From Eutreptiella sp. 'Long Island Sound 2002' (lineage: Eukaryota; Euglenozoa; Euglenophyceae; Eutreptiales; Eutreptiaceae), in contig OZ038380.1 in NCBI GenBank assembly GCA_964036045.1, positions 7,401,913-7,465,912 of the forward strand: DNA of 64,000 nt, read 5' to 3'. A model generated the notes under the pieces. That model made no database searches. It was not told the DNA's origin and saw nothing but the letters and a program-made list of their open reading frames with translations. The translations under genes were made by a program, and so were the position numbers. Of this stretch, positions 33,348 to 47,530 are shown piece by piece. The first letter of the stretch is position 1; each line of letters opens with the position of its first letter.

Positions 33348-33928
33348 CCGCAAATAACACATGGTGAGACCCCAGTTTTGTGTGTAATAATGATTTACCA
33401 CAGTCCAACCATGACTTCTGCACAAAGGCTGCATGGCCAAGACCGAGCCAGTTTTGGAGCATTGTGACCACAATGTGGGGCACAAACAGTGAGTGCAGCA
33501 TTGCCGCAAAAAGCACATGGTTAGACCCCAGTTTTGTGTGTAATAATGATTTACCACAGTCCAACCATGACTTCTGCACAAAGGCTGCATGGCCAAGACC
33601 GAGCCAGTTTTGGGGCATAGTGACCACAATGTGGGGCACAAACAGTGAGTGCAGCATTGCCGCAAAAAACACATGGTGAGACCCCAGTTTTGTGTGTAAT
33701 AATGATTTACCACAGTCCAATCATGACTTCTGCACAAAAACTGCATGGCCAAGACCGAGCCAGTTTTGGGGCACAGTGGCCACAATGTGGGGCACAAACA
33801 GTGAGTGCAGCATTGCCGCAAAAAGCACGTGGTGAGACCCCAGTTTTGTGTGTAATAATGATTTACCACAGTCCAACCATGACTTCTGCACAAAAACTGC
33901 ATGGCCAAGACCGAGCCAGTTTTGGGGC
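33348..33928. repeat. 8-monomer higher-order block, copy 2 (partner 32,100-32,680)
   Basis: Second copy at a lag of 1,248 bp with the same ordered variants. It borders the cluster of catagtgg / aacatacgg monomers that dominates the next 5 kb. Confidence 0.85.
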
Positions 33929-36900
33929 ATAGTGGCCACAATGTGGGGCACAAACTGTGAGTGCAGCATTGCCGCAAAAAACATACGGTGAGGCCCCAGT
34001 TTTGTGTGTAATAATGATTTACCACAGTCCAATCATGACTTCTGCACAAAAACTGCATGGCCAAGACCGAGCCAGTTTTGGGGCACAGTGGCCACAATGT
34101 GGGGCACAAATAGGGAGTGCAGCTTTGCCGCAAAAAACACATGGTTAGACCCCAGTTTTGTGTGTAATAATGATTTACCACAGTCCAATCATGACTTCTG
34201 CACAAAAACGGCATGGCCAAGACCGAGCCAGTTGGGGGCATAGTGGCCACAATGTGGGGCACAAACTGTGAGTGCAGCATTGCCGGAAAAAACATACGGT
34301 GAGGCCCCAGTTTTGTGTGTAATAATGATTTACCACAGTCCAATCATGACTTCTGCACAAAAGCTGCATGGCCAAGACCGAGCCAGTTTTGGGGCATAGT
34401 GGCCACAATGTGGGGCACAAACTGTGAGTGCAGCATTGCCGCAAAAAACATACGGTGAGGCCCCAGTTTTGTGTGTAATAATGATTTACCACAGTCCAAT
34501 CATGACTTCTGCACAAAAACTGCATGGCCAAGACCGAGCCAGTTTTGGGGCATAGTGGCCACAATGTGGGGCACAAACTGTGAGTGCAGCATTGCCGCAA
34601 AAAACATACGGTGAGACCCCAGTTTTGTGTGTAATAATGATTTACCACAGTCCAATCATGACTTCTGCACAAAAACGGCATGGCCAAGACCGAGCCAGTT
34701 TTGGGGCATAGTGGCCACAATGTGCGGCACAAACTGTGAGTGCAGCATTGCCGCAAAAAACACATGGTGAGACCCCAGTTTTGTGTGTAATAATGATTTA
34801 CCACAGTCCAATCATGACTTCTGCACAAAGGCTGCATGGCCAAGACCGAGCCAGTTTTGGGGCACAGTGGCCACAATGTGGGGCACAAATAGGGAGTGCA
34901 GCATTGCCGCAAAAAGCACGTGGTGAGACCCCAGTTTTGTGTGTAATAATGATTTACCACAGTCCAACCATGACTTCTGCACAAAAACTGCATGGCCAAG
35001 ACCGAGCCAGTTTTGGGGCATAGTGGCCACAATGTGGGGCACAAACTGTGAGTGCAGCATTGCCGCAAAAAACATACGGTGAGGCCCCAGTTTTGTGTGT
35101 AATAATGATTTACCACAGTCCAATCATGACTTCTGCACAAAAACTGCATGGCCAAGACCGAGCCAGTTTTGGGGCACAGTGGCCACAATGTGGGGCGCAA
35201 ATAGGGAGTGCAGCATTGCCGCAAAAAACACATGGTTAGACCCCAGTTTAGTGTGTAATAATGATTTACCACAGTCCAATCATGACTTCTGCACAAAAAC
35301 GGCATGCCCAAGACCGAGCCAGTTTTGGGGCATAGTGGCCACAATGTGCGGCACAAACTGTGAGTGCAGCATTGCCGCAAAAAACATACGGTGAGGCCCC
35401 AGTTTTGTGTGTAATAATGATTTACCACAGTCCAATCATGACTTCTGCACAAAATCTGCATGGCCAAGACCGAGCCAGCTTTGGGGCATAGTGGCCACAA
35501 TGTGCGGCACAAACTGTGAGTGCAGCATTGCCGCAAAAAACACATGGTGAGGCCCCAGTTTTGTGTGTAATAATGATTTACCACAGTCCAATCATGACTT
35601 CTGCACAAAAACTGCATGGCCAAGACCGAGCCACTTTTGGGGCATAGTGGCCACAATGTGCGGCACAAACTGTGAGTGCAGCATTGCCGCAAAAAACATA
35701 CGGTGAGACCCCAGTTTTGTGTGTAATAATGATTTACCACAGTCCAACCATGACTTCTGCACAAAAACTGCATGGCCAAGACAGAGCCAGTTTTGGGGCA
35801 TAGTGGCCACAATGTGGGGCACAAACAGTGAGTGCAGCATTGCCGCAAAAAACACATGGTTGAACCCCAGTTTTGTGTGTAATAATGATTTACCACAGTC
35901 CAATCATGACTTCTGCACAAAAACTGCATGGCCAAGACCGAGCCAGTTTTGGGGCATAGTGGCCACAATGTGCGGCACAAACTGTGAGTGCAGCATTGCC
36001 GCAAAAAACATACGGTGAGGCCCCAGTTTTGTGTGTAATAATGATTTACCACAGTCCAATCATGACTTCTGCACAAAAACTGCATGGCCAAGACCGAGAC
36101 AGTTTTGGGGCATAGTGGCCACAATGTGGGGCACAAACTGTGAGTGCAGCATTGCCGGAAAAAACATACGGTGAGGCCCCAGTTTTGTGTGTAATAATGA
36201 TTTACCACAGTCCAATCATGACTTCTGCACAAAAACTGCATGGCCAAGACCGAGCCAGTTTTGGGGCATAGTGGCCACAATGTGGGGCACAAACAGTGAG
36301 TGCAGCATTGCCGCAAAAAAAATACGGTGAGACCCGAGTTTTGTGTGTAATAATGATTTACCACAGTCCAACCATGACTTCTGCACAAAAACTGCATGGC
36401 CAAGACCGAGCCAGTTTTGGGGCACAGTGGCCACAATGTGGTGCACAAACAGTGAGTGCAGCATTGCCGCAAAATACACATGGTTGGACCCCAGTTTTGT
36501 GTGCAATAATGATTTACCACAGTCCAACTATGACTTCTGCACAAAGGCTGCATGGCCAAGACCGAGCCAGTTTTGGGGCACAGTGGCCACAATGTGGGGC
36601 ACAAACTGTGAGTGCAGCATTGCCGCAAAAAACACATGGTGAGACCCCAGTTTTGTGTGTAATAATGATTTACCACAGTCCAACCATGACTTCTGCACAA
36701 AGGCTGCATGGCCAAGACCGAGCCAGTTTTGGAGCATTTTGACCACAATGTGGGGCACAAACAGTGAGTGCAGCATTGCCGCGAAAACACATGGTGAGAC
36801 CCCAGTTTTGTGTTCAATAATGATTCACCACAGTCTAATCATGACTTTGCACAAAGGCTGCATGGCCAAGACCGAGCCAGTTTTGGAGCATTGTGACCAC

Positions 36901-39900
36901 AATGTGGGGCACAAACTGTGAGTGCAGCATTGCCGCAAAAAGCACGTGGTGAGACCCGAGTTTTGTGTGTAATAATGATTTACCACAGTCCAACCATGAC
37001 TTCTGCACAAAAACTGCATGGCCAAGACCGAGCCAGTTTTGGGGCATAGTGGCCACAATGTGGGGCACAAAGTGTGAGTGCAGCATTGCCGCAAAAAACA
37101 TACGGTGAGGCCCCAGTTTTGTGTGTAATAATGATTTACCACAGTCCAACCATGACTTCTGCACAAAAACTGCATGGCCAAGACCGAGCCAGTTTTGGGG
37201 CATAGTGGCCACAATGTGGGGCACAGACTGTGAGTGCAGCATTGCCGCAAAAAACATGGGGAGAGGCCCCAGTTTTGTGTGTAATAATGATGTACCACAG
37301 TCCAATCATGACTTCTGCACAAAAACTGCATGGCCAAGACCGAGCCGGTTTTGGGGCACAGTGGCCACAATGTGGGGCACAAACTGTGAGTGCAGCATTG
37401 CCGCAAAAAACATACGGTGAGGCCCCAGTTTTGTGTGTAATAATGATTTACCACAGTCCAATCATGACTTCTGCACAAAAACTGCATGGCCAAGACCGAG
37501 CCAGTTTTGGGGCATAGTGGCCACAATGTGCGGCACAAACTGTGAGTGCAGCATTGCCGCAAAAAAAATACGGTGAGACCCGAGTTTTGTGTGTAATAAT
37601 GATTTACCACAGTCCAACCATGACTTCTGCACAAAGGCTGCATGGCCAAGACCGAGCCAGTTTTGGGGCACAGTGGCCACAATGTGGGGCACAAACTGTG
37701 AGTGCAGCATTGTCGCAAAAAACACATGGTGAGACCCCAGTTTTGTGTGTAATAATGATTTACCACAGTCCAACCATGACTTCTGCACAAAGGCTGCATG
37801 GCCAAGACCGAGCCAGTTTTGGAGCATTGTGACCACAATGTGGGGCACAAACAGTGAGTGCAGCATTGCCGCACAAAGCATATGGTGAGACCCCAGTTTT
37901 GTGTGTAATAATGATTTACCACAGTCCAACCATGACTTCTGCACAAAAACTGCATGGCCAAGACCGAGCCAGTTTTGGGGCATAGTGGCCACAATGTGGG
38001 GCACAAAGTGTGAGTGCAGCATTGCCGCAAAAAACATACGGTGAGGCCCCAGTTTTGTGCGTAATAATGATTTACCACAGTCCAATAATGACTTCTGCAC
38101 AAAAGCTGCATGGCCAAGACCGAGCCAACTTTGGGGCACAGTGGCCACAATGTGCGGCACAAACAGTGAGTGCAGCATTGCCACAAAAACCACATGGTGA
38201 GACCCCAGTTTTGTGTGTAATAATGATTTACCACAGTCCAATCATGACTTCTGCACAAAAACTGCATGGCCAAGACCGAGCCAGTTTTGGGGCATAGTGG
38301 CCACAATGTGGGGCACAAACTGTGAGAGCAGCATTGCCGCAAAAAACATACGGTGAGGCCCCAGTTTTGTGTGTAATAATGATTTACCACAGTCCAATCA
38401 TGACTTCTGCACAAAAACTGCATGGCCAAGACCGAGCCAGTTTTGGGGCACAGTGGCCACGATGTGGGGCACAAACAGTGAGTGCAGCATTGCCGCAAAA
38501 AACACATGGTTAGACCCCAGTTTTGTGTGTAATAATGATTTACCACAGTCCAATCATGACTTCTGCACAAAAACTGCATGGCCAAGACCGAGCCAGTTTT
38601 GGGGCATAGTGGCCACAATGTGGGGCACAAACTGTGAGTGCAGCATTGCCGCAAAAAACATACGGTGAGGCCCCAGTTTTGTGTGTAATAATGATTTACC
38701 ACAGTCCAATCATGACTTCTGCACAAAGGCTGCATGGCCAAGACCGTGCCAGTTTTGGGGCATAGTGGCCACAATGTGCGGCACAAACTGTGAGTGCAGC
38801 ATTGCCGCAAAAAACATACGGTGAGGCCCCAGTTTTGTGTGTAATAATGATTTACCACAGTCCAATCATGACTTCTGCACAAAAACTGCATGGCCAAGAC
38901 CGAGCCAGTTTTGGGGCATAGTGGCCACAATGTGCGGCGCAAACTGTGAGTGCAGCATTGCCGCAAAAAACATACGGTGAGACCCCAGTTTTGTGTGTAA
39001 TAATGATTTACCACAGTCCAACCATGACTTCTGCACAAAAACGGCATGGCCAAGACCGAGCCAGTTTTGGGGCATAGTGGCCACAATGTGCGGCACAAAC
39101 TGTGAGTGCAGCATTGCCGCAAAAAACATACGGTGAGACCCCAGTTTTGTGTGCAATAATGATTTACCACAGTCCAACCATGACTTCTGCACAAAGGCTG
39201 CATGGCCAAGACCGAGCCAGTTTTGGGGCACAGTGGCCACAATGTGGGGCACAAACTGTGAGTGCAGCATTGCCGCAAAAAACACATGGTGAGACCCCGG
39301 TTTTGTGTGTAATAATCATTTACCACAGTCCAACCATGACTTCTGCACAAAGGCTGCATGGCCAAGACCGAGCCAGTTTTGGGGCACAGTGGCCACAATG
39401 TGGGGCACAAACTGTGAGTGCAGCATTGCCGCAAAAAACACATGGTGAGACCCCAGTTTTGTGTGTAATAATGATTTACCACAGTCCAATCATGACTTCT
39501 GCACAAAGGCTGCATGGCCAAGACCGAGCCAGTTTTGGGGCACAGTGGCCACAATGTGGGGCACAAACTGTGAGTGCAGCATTGCCGCAAAAAACACATG
39601 GTGAGACCCCAGTTTGGTGTGTAATAATGATTTGCCACAGTCCAACCATGACTTCTGCACAAAGGCTGCATGGCCAAGACCGAGCCAGCTTTGGGGCACA
39701 GTGGCCACAATGTGGGGCACAAACAGTGAGTGCAGCATTGCCGCAAAATACACATGGTTAGACCCCAGTTTTGTGTGCAATAATGATTTACCACAGTCCA
39801 ACCGTGACTTCTGCACAAAGGCTGCATGGCCAAGACGGAGCCAGTTTTGGGGCACAGTGGCCACAATGTGGGGCACAAACTGTGAGTGCAGCATTGCCGC

Positions 39901-42219
39901 AAAAAGCACGTGCTGAGACCCCAGTTTTGTGTGCAATAATGATTTACCACAGTCCAATCATGACTTCTGCACAAAGGCTGCATGGCCGGGACCGAGCCAG
40001 TTTTGGAGCATTGTGACCACAATGTGGGGCACAAAGTGTGAGTGCAGCGTTGCCGCAAAAAACACATGGTGAGACCCCAGTTTTGTGTGTAATAATGATT
40101 TACCACAGTCCAACAATGACTTCTGCACAAAAACTACATGGCCAAGACCGAGCCAGTTTTGGGGCACAGTGGCCACAATGTGGGGCACAAACAGTGAGTG
40201 CAGCATTGCCGCAAAAAACATACGGTGAGGCCCCTGTTTTGTGTGCAATAATGATTTACCACAGTCCAATCATGACTTCTGCACAAAAACTGCATGGCCA
40301 GGACCGAGCCAGTTTTGGGGCACAGTGGCCACAATGTGGGGCACAAACTGTGAGTGCAGCATTGCCGCAAAAAACACATGGTGAGACCCCTGTTTTGTGT
40401 GCAATAATGATTTACCACAGTCCAACCATGACTTCTGCACAAAGGCTGCATGGCCAAGACCGAGCCAGTTTCGGAGCATTGTGACCACAATGAGGGGCAC
40501 AAACTGTGAGTGCAGCATTGCCGCAAAAAACACATGGTTAGACCCCAGTTTTGTGTGTAATAACGATTTACCACAGTCCAATCATGACTTCTGCACAAAG
40601 GATGCATGGCCAAGACCGAGCCAGTTTTGGGGCACAGTGGCCACAATGTGGGGCACAAACAGTGAGTGCAGCATTGCCGCAAAAAACACATGGTGAGACC
40701 CCTGTTTTGTGTGCAATAATGATTTACCACAGTCCAACCATGACTTCTGCACAAAAACTGCATGGCCAGGACCGAGCCAGTTTTGGAGCATTGTGACCAC
40801 AATGAGGGGCACAAACTGTGAGTGCAGCATTGCGGCAAAAAACACATGGTTAGACCCCAGTTTTGTGTGTAATAATGATTTACCACAGTCCAATCATGAC
40901 TTCTGCACAAAGGATGCATGGCCAAGACCGAGCCAGTTTTGGGGCACAGTGGCCACAATGTGGGGCACAAACAGTGAGTGCAGCATTCCCGCAAAAAACA
41001 CATGGTGAGACCCCTGTTTTGTGTGCAATAATGATTTACCACAGTCCAACCATGACTTCTGCACAAAAACTGCATGGCCAAGACCGAGCCAGTTTTGGAG
41101 CATTGTGACCACAATGAGGGGCACAAACTGTGAGTGCAGCATTGCCGCAAAAAACACATGGTTAGACCCCAGTTTTGTGTGTAATAATGATTTACCACAG
41201 TCCAACCATGACTTCTGCACAAAGGCTGCATGGCCAAGACCGAGCCAGTTTTGGAGCATTGTGACCACAATGAGGGGCACAAACTGTGCGTGCAGCATTG
41301 CCGCAAAAAACACATGGTTAGACCCCAGTTTTGTGTGTAATAATGATTTACCACAGTCCAATCATGACTTCTGCACAAAGGATGCATGGCCAAGACCGAG
41401 CCAGTTTTGGGGCACAGTGGCCACAATGTGGGGCACAAACAGTGAGTGCAGCATTGCCGCAAAAAACACATGGTGAGACCCCTGTTTTGTGTGCAATAAT
41501 GATTTACCACAGTCCAACCATGACTTCTGCACGAAACCTGCATGGCCAAGACCGAGCGAGTTTTGGAGCATTGTGACCACAATGAGGGGCACAAACTGTG
41601 AGTGCAGCATTGCGGCAAAAAACACATGGTTAGACCCCAGTTTTGTGTGTAATAATGATTTACCACAGTCCAATCATGACTTCTGCACAAAGGATGCATG
41701 GCCAAGACCGAGCCAGTTTTGGGGCACAGTGGCCACAATGTGGGGCACAAACAGTGAGTGCAGCATTGCCGCAAAAAACACATGGTGAGACCCCTGTTTT
41801 GTGTGCAATAATGATTTACCACAGTCCAACCATGACTTCTGCACAAAAACTGCATGGCCAAGACCGAGCCAGTTTTGGAGCATTGTGACCACAATGAGGG
41901 GCACAAACTGTGAGTGCAGCATTGCCGCAAAAAACACATGGTTAGACCCCAGTTTTGTGTGTAATAATGATTTACCACAGTCCAACCATGACTTCTGCAC
42001 AAAGGCTGCATGGCCAAGACCGAGCCAGTTTTGGAGCATTGTGACCACAATGAGGGGCGCAAACTGTGAGTGCAGCATTGCCGCAAAAAACACATGGTTA
42101 GACCCCAGTTTTGTGTGTAATAATGATTTACCACAGTCCAACCATGACCTCTGCACAAAGGCTGCATGGCCAAGACCGAGCCAGCTTTGGAGCATTGTGG
42201 CCACAATGTGGGGCACAAA

Positions 42220-45200
42220 CAGTGAGTGCAGCATTGCCGCAAAAAACACATGGTTAGACCCCAGTTTTGTGTGCAATAATGATTTACCACAGTCCAACCG
42301 TGAGTTCTGCACAAAGGCTGCATGGCCAAGCCGGAGCCAGGTTTGGGGCACAGTGGCCACAATGTGGGGCACAAACTGTGAGTGCAGCATTGCCGCAAAA
42401 AGCACGTGCTGAGACCCCAGTTTTTGTGTGTAATAATGATTTACCACAGTCCAACCATGACTTCTGCACAAAGGCTGCATGGCCAAGACCGAGCCAGTTT
42501 TGGGGCACAGTGGCCACAATGTGGGGCACAAACTGTGAGTGCAGCATTGCCGCAAAAAACACATGGTGAGACCCCAGTTTGGTGTGTAATAATGATTTAC
42601 CACAGTCCAATCATGACTTCTGCACAAAGGCTGCATGGCCAAGAGCGAGCCAGTTTTGGGGCACAGTGGCCACAATGTGGGGCACAAACTGTGAGTGCAG
42701 CATTGCCGCAAAAAACATACGGTGAGACCCCAGTTTGGTGTGTAATAATGATTTACCACAGTCCAACCATGACTTCTGCACAAAGGCTGCATGGCCAAGA
42801 CCGACCCAGTTTTGGAGCATTGTGACCACAATGCGGGGCACAAACAGTGAGTGCAGCATTGCCGCAAAAAACACATGGTTGAACCCCAGTTTTGTGTGTA
42901 ATAATGATTTACCACAGTCCAATCATGACTTCTGCACAAAGGCTGCATGGCCAAGACCGAGCCAGTTTTGGGGCACAGTGGCCACAATGTGGGGCACAAA
43001 CTGTGAGTGCAGCATTGCCGCAAAAAACACATGGTGAGACCCCAGTTTGGTGTGCAATAATGATTTACCACAGTCCAACCATGACTTCTGCACAAAGGCT
43101 GCATGGCCAAGACCGACCCAGTTTTGGAGCATTGTGACCACAATGAGGGGCACAAACAGTGAGTGCAGCATTGCCGCAAAAAACACATGGTGAGGCCCCA
43201 GTTTTGTGTGCAATAATGATTTACCACAGTCCAATCATGACTTCTGCACAAAGGCTGCATGGCCAAGACCGAGCCAGCTTTGGGGCACAGTGGCCACAAT
43301 GTGGGGCACAAACAGTGAGTGCAGCATTGCCGCAAAATACACATGGTTAGACCCCAGTTTTGTGTGCAATAATGATTTACCACAGTTCAACCGTGACTTC
43401 TGCACAAAGGCTGCATGGCCAAGACGGAGCCAGTTTTGGGGCACAGTGGCCACAATGTGGGGCACAAACTGTGAGTGCAGCATTGCCGCAAAAAGCACGT
43501 GCTGAGACCCCAGTTTTTGTGTGTAATAATGATTTACCACAGTCCAACCATGACTTCTGCACAAAGGCTGCATGGCCAAGACCGAGCCAGTTTTGGAGCA
43601 TTGTGACCACAATGTGGGGCACAAACTGTCAGTGCAGCATTGCCGCAAAAAACACATGGTGTGACCCCAGTTTTGTGTGCAATAATGATTTACCACAGTC
43701 CAATCATGACTTCTGCACAAAGGCTGCATGGCCAAGACCGAGCCAGTTTTGGAGCATTGTGACCACAATGTGGGGCACAAAGTGTGAGTGCAGCATTGCC
43801 GCAAAAAACACATGGTGAGACCCCAGTTTTGTGCGTAATAATGATTTACCACAGTCCAACAATGACTTCTGCACAAAAACTACATGGCCAAGACCGAGCC
43901 AGCTTTGGGGCACAGTGGCCACAATGTGGGGCACAAACAGTGAGTGCAGCATTGCCGCAAAAAACATACGGTGAGGCCCCTGTTTTGTGTGTAATAATGA
44001 TATACCACAGTCCAATCATGACTTCTGCACAAAGGCTGCATGGCCAAGACCGAGCCAGTTTTGGGGCATAGTGGCCACAATGTGGGGCACAAACTGTGAG
44101 TGCAGCATTGCCGCAAAATACACATGGTGAGACCCCTGTTTTGTGTGCAATAATGATTTACCACAGTCCAACCATGACTTCTGCACAAAGGCTGCATGGC
44201 CAAGACCGAGCCAGTTTTGGGGCATAGTGGCCACAATGTGGGGCACAAACAGTGAGTGCAGCATTGCCGCAAAATACACATGGTTAGACCCCAGTTTTGT
44301 GTGCAATAATGATTTACCACAGTCCAACCGTGACTTCTGGACAAAGGCTGCATGGCCAAGACCGAGCCAGTTTTGGGGCATAGTGGCCACAATGTGGGGC
44401 ACAAACTGTGAGTGCAGCATTGCCGCAAAAAACACATGGTGAGACCCCTGTTTTGTGTGCAATAATGATTTACCACAGTCCAACCATGACTTCTGCACAA
44501 AGGCTGCATGGCCAAGACCGAGCCAGTTTCGGAGCATTGTGACCACAGTGAGGGGCACAAACTGTGAGTGCAGCATTGCCGCAAAAAACACATGGTTAGA
44601 CCCCAGTTTTGTGTGTAATAATGATTTACCACAGTCCAATCATGACTTCTGCACAAAGGATGCATGGCCAAGACCGAGCCAGTTTTGGGGCACAGTGGCC
44701 ACAATGTGGGGCACAAACAGTGAGTGCAGCATTGCCGCAAAAAACACATGGTGAGACCCCTGTTTTGTGTGCAATAATGATTTACCACAGTCCAACCATG
44801 ACTTCTGCACAAAAACTGCATGGCCAAGACCGAGCCAGTTTTGGAGCATTGTGACCACAATGAGGGGCACAAACTGTGAGTGCAGCATTGCCGCAAAAAA
44901 CACATGGTTAGACCCCAGTTTTGTGTGTAATAATGATTTACCACAGTCCAACCATGACTTCTGCACAAAGGATGCATGGCCAAGACCGAGCCAGTTTTGG
45001 GGCACAGTGGCCACAATGTGGGGCACAAACTGTGAGTGCAGCATTGCCGCAAAAAACACATGGTGAGACCCCAGTTTTGTGTGCAATAATGATTTACCAC
45101 AGTCCAACCATGACTTCTGCACAAAAACTGCATGGCCAAGACCGAGCCAGTCTTGGAGCATTGTGACCACAATGAGGGGCATAAACTGTGAGTGCAGCAT

Positions 45201-47530
45201 TGCCGCAAAAAACACATGGTTAGACCCCAGTTTTGTGTGTAATAATGATTTACCACAGTCCAACCATGACTTCTGCACAAAGGCTGCATGGCCAAGACCG
45301 AGCCAGTTTTGGAGCATTGTGACCACAATGAGGGGCACAAACTGTGAGTGCAGCATTGCCGCAAATAACACATGGTGAGACCCCAGTTTTGTGTGTAATA
45401 ATGATTTACCACAGTCCAACCATGACCTCTGCACAAAGGCTGCATGGCCAAGACCGAGCCAGCTTTGGAGCATTGTGGCCACAATGTGGGGCACAAACAG
45501 TGAGTGCAGCATTGCCGCAAAATACACATGGTTAGACCCCAGTTTTGTGTGCAATAATGATTTACCACAGTCCAACCGTGAGTTCTGCACAAAGGCTGCA
45601 TGGCCAAGACGGAGCCAGTTTTGGGGCACAGTGGCCACAATGTGGGGCACAAACTGTGAGTGCAGCATTGCCGCAAAAAGCACGTGCTGAGACCCCAGTT
45701 TTTGTGTGTAATAATGATTTACCACAGTCCAACCATGACTTCTGCACAAAGGCTGCATGGCCAAGACCGAGCCAGTTTTGGAGCATTGTGACCACAATGT
45801 GGGGCACAAACTGTCAGTGCAGCATTGCCGCAAAAAACACATGGTGTGACCCCAGTTTTGTGTGTAATAATGATTTACCACAGTCCAACCATGACTTCTG
45901 CACAAAGGCTGCATGGCCAAGACCGAGCCAGTTTTGGAGCATTGTGACCACAATGAGGGGCGCAAACTGTGAGTGCAGCATTGCCGCAAAAAACACATGG
46001 TTAGACCCCAGTTTTGTGTGCAATAATGATTTACCACAGTCCAACCATGACCTCTGCACAAAGGCTGCATGGCCAAGACCGAGCCAGCTTTGGAGCATTG
46101 TGGCCACAATGTGGGGCACAAACTGTGAGTGCAGCATTGCCGCAAAATACACATGGTTAGACCCCAGTTTTGTGTGCAATAATGATTTACCACAGTCCAA
46201 CCGTGAGTTCTGCACAAAGGCTGCATGGCCAAGACGGAGCCAGTTTTGGGGCACAGTGGCCACAATGTGGGGCACAAACTGTGAGTGCAGCATTGCCGCA
46301 AAAAGCACGTGCTGAGACCCCAGTTTTTGTGTGTAATAATGATTTACCACAGTCCAACCATGACTTCTGCACAAAGGCTGCATGGCCAAGACCGAGCCAG
46401 TTTTGGAGCATTGTGACCACAATGTGGGGCACAAACTGTCAGTGCAGCATTGCCGCAAAAAACACATGGTGTGACCCCAGTTTTGTGTGCAATAATGATT
46501 TACCACAGTCCAATCATGACTTCTGCACAAAGGCTGCATGGCCAAGACCGAGCCAGTTTTGGAGCATTGTGACCACAATGTGGGGCACAAACTGTGAGTG
46601 CAGCATTGCCGCAAAAAACACATGGTGAGACCCCAGTTTTGTGTGTAATAATGATTTACCACAGCCCAACCATGACTTCTGCACAAAGGCTGCATGGCCA
46701 AGACCGAGCCAGTTTCGGAGCATTGTGACCACAATGAGGGGCACAAACTGTGAGTGCAGCATTGCCGCAAAAAATACATGGTTAGACCCCAGTTTTGTGT
46801 GTAATAATGATTTACCACAGTCCAATCATGACTTCTGCACAAAGGATGCATGGCCAAGACCGAGCCAGTTTTGGGGCACAGTGGCCACAATGTGGGGCAC
46901 AAACAGTGAGTGCAGCATTGCCGCAAAAAACACATGGTGAGACCCCAGTTTGGTGTGTAATAATGATTTACCACAGTCCAACCATGACTTCTGCACAAAG
47001 GCTGCATGGCCAAGACCGAGCCAGTTTTGGAGCATTGTGACCACAATGAGGGGCGCAAACTGTGAGTGCAGCATTGCCGCAAAAAACACATGGTTAGACC
47101 CCAGTTTTGTGTGCAATAATGATTTACCACAGTCCAACCATGACCTCTGCACAAAGGCTGCATGGCCAAGACCGAGCCAGCTTTGGAGCATTGTGGCCAC
47201 AATGTGGGGCACAAACTGTGAGTGCAGCATTGCCGCAAAATACACATGGTTAGACCCCAGTTTTGTGTGCAATAATGATTTACCACAGTCCAACCGTGAG
47301 TTCTGCACAAAGGCTGCATGGCCAAGACGGAGCCAGTTTTGGGGCACAGTGGCCACAATGTGGGGCACAAACTGTGAGTGCAGCATTGCCGCAAAAAGCA
47401 CGTGCTGAGACCCCAGTTTTTGTGTGTAATAATGATTTACCACAGTCCAACCATGACTTCTGCACAAAGGCTGCATGGCCAAGCCCGAGCCAGTTTTGGA
47501 GCATTGTGACCACAATGTGGGGCACAAACT
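42220..47530. repeat. Region of 4-, 7- and 14-monomer repeats marked by 157-bp monomers
   Basis: The variant series gccgcaaaatacac, ccaaccgtgagttc, agacggagcc, gcaaaaagcacgtgctgag and then a run of five T (cagtttttgtg) recurs as a set. The extra T makes these monomers 157 bp. Successive markers near 43,515, 45,700, 46,325 and 47,415 are spaced 2,185, 625 and 1,093 bp, that is 14, 4 and 7 monomers plus one base. The same marker set is found far away near 1,030, 2,280 and 2,900, and near 56,155. Confidence 0.8.
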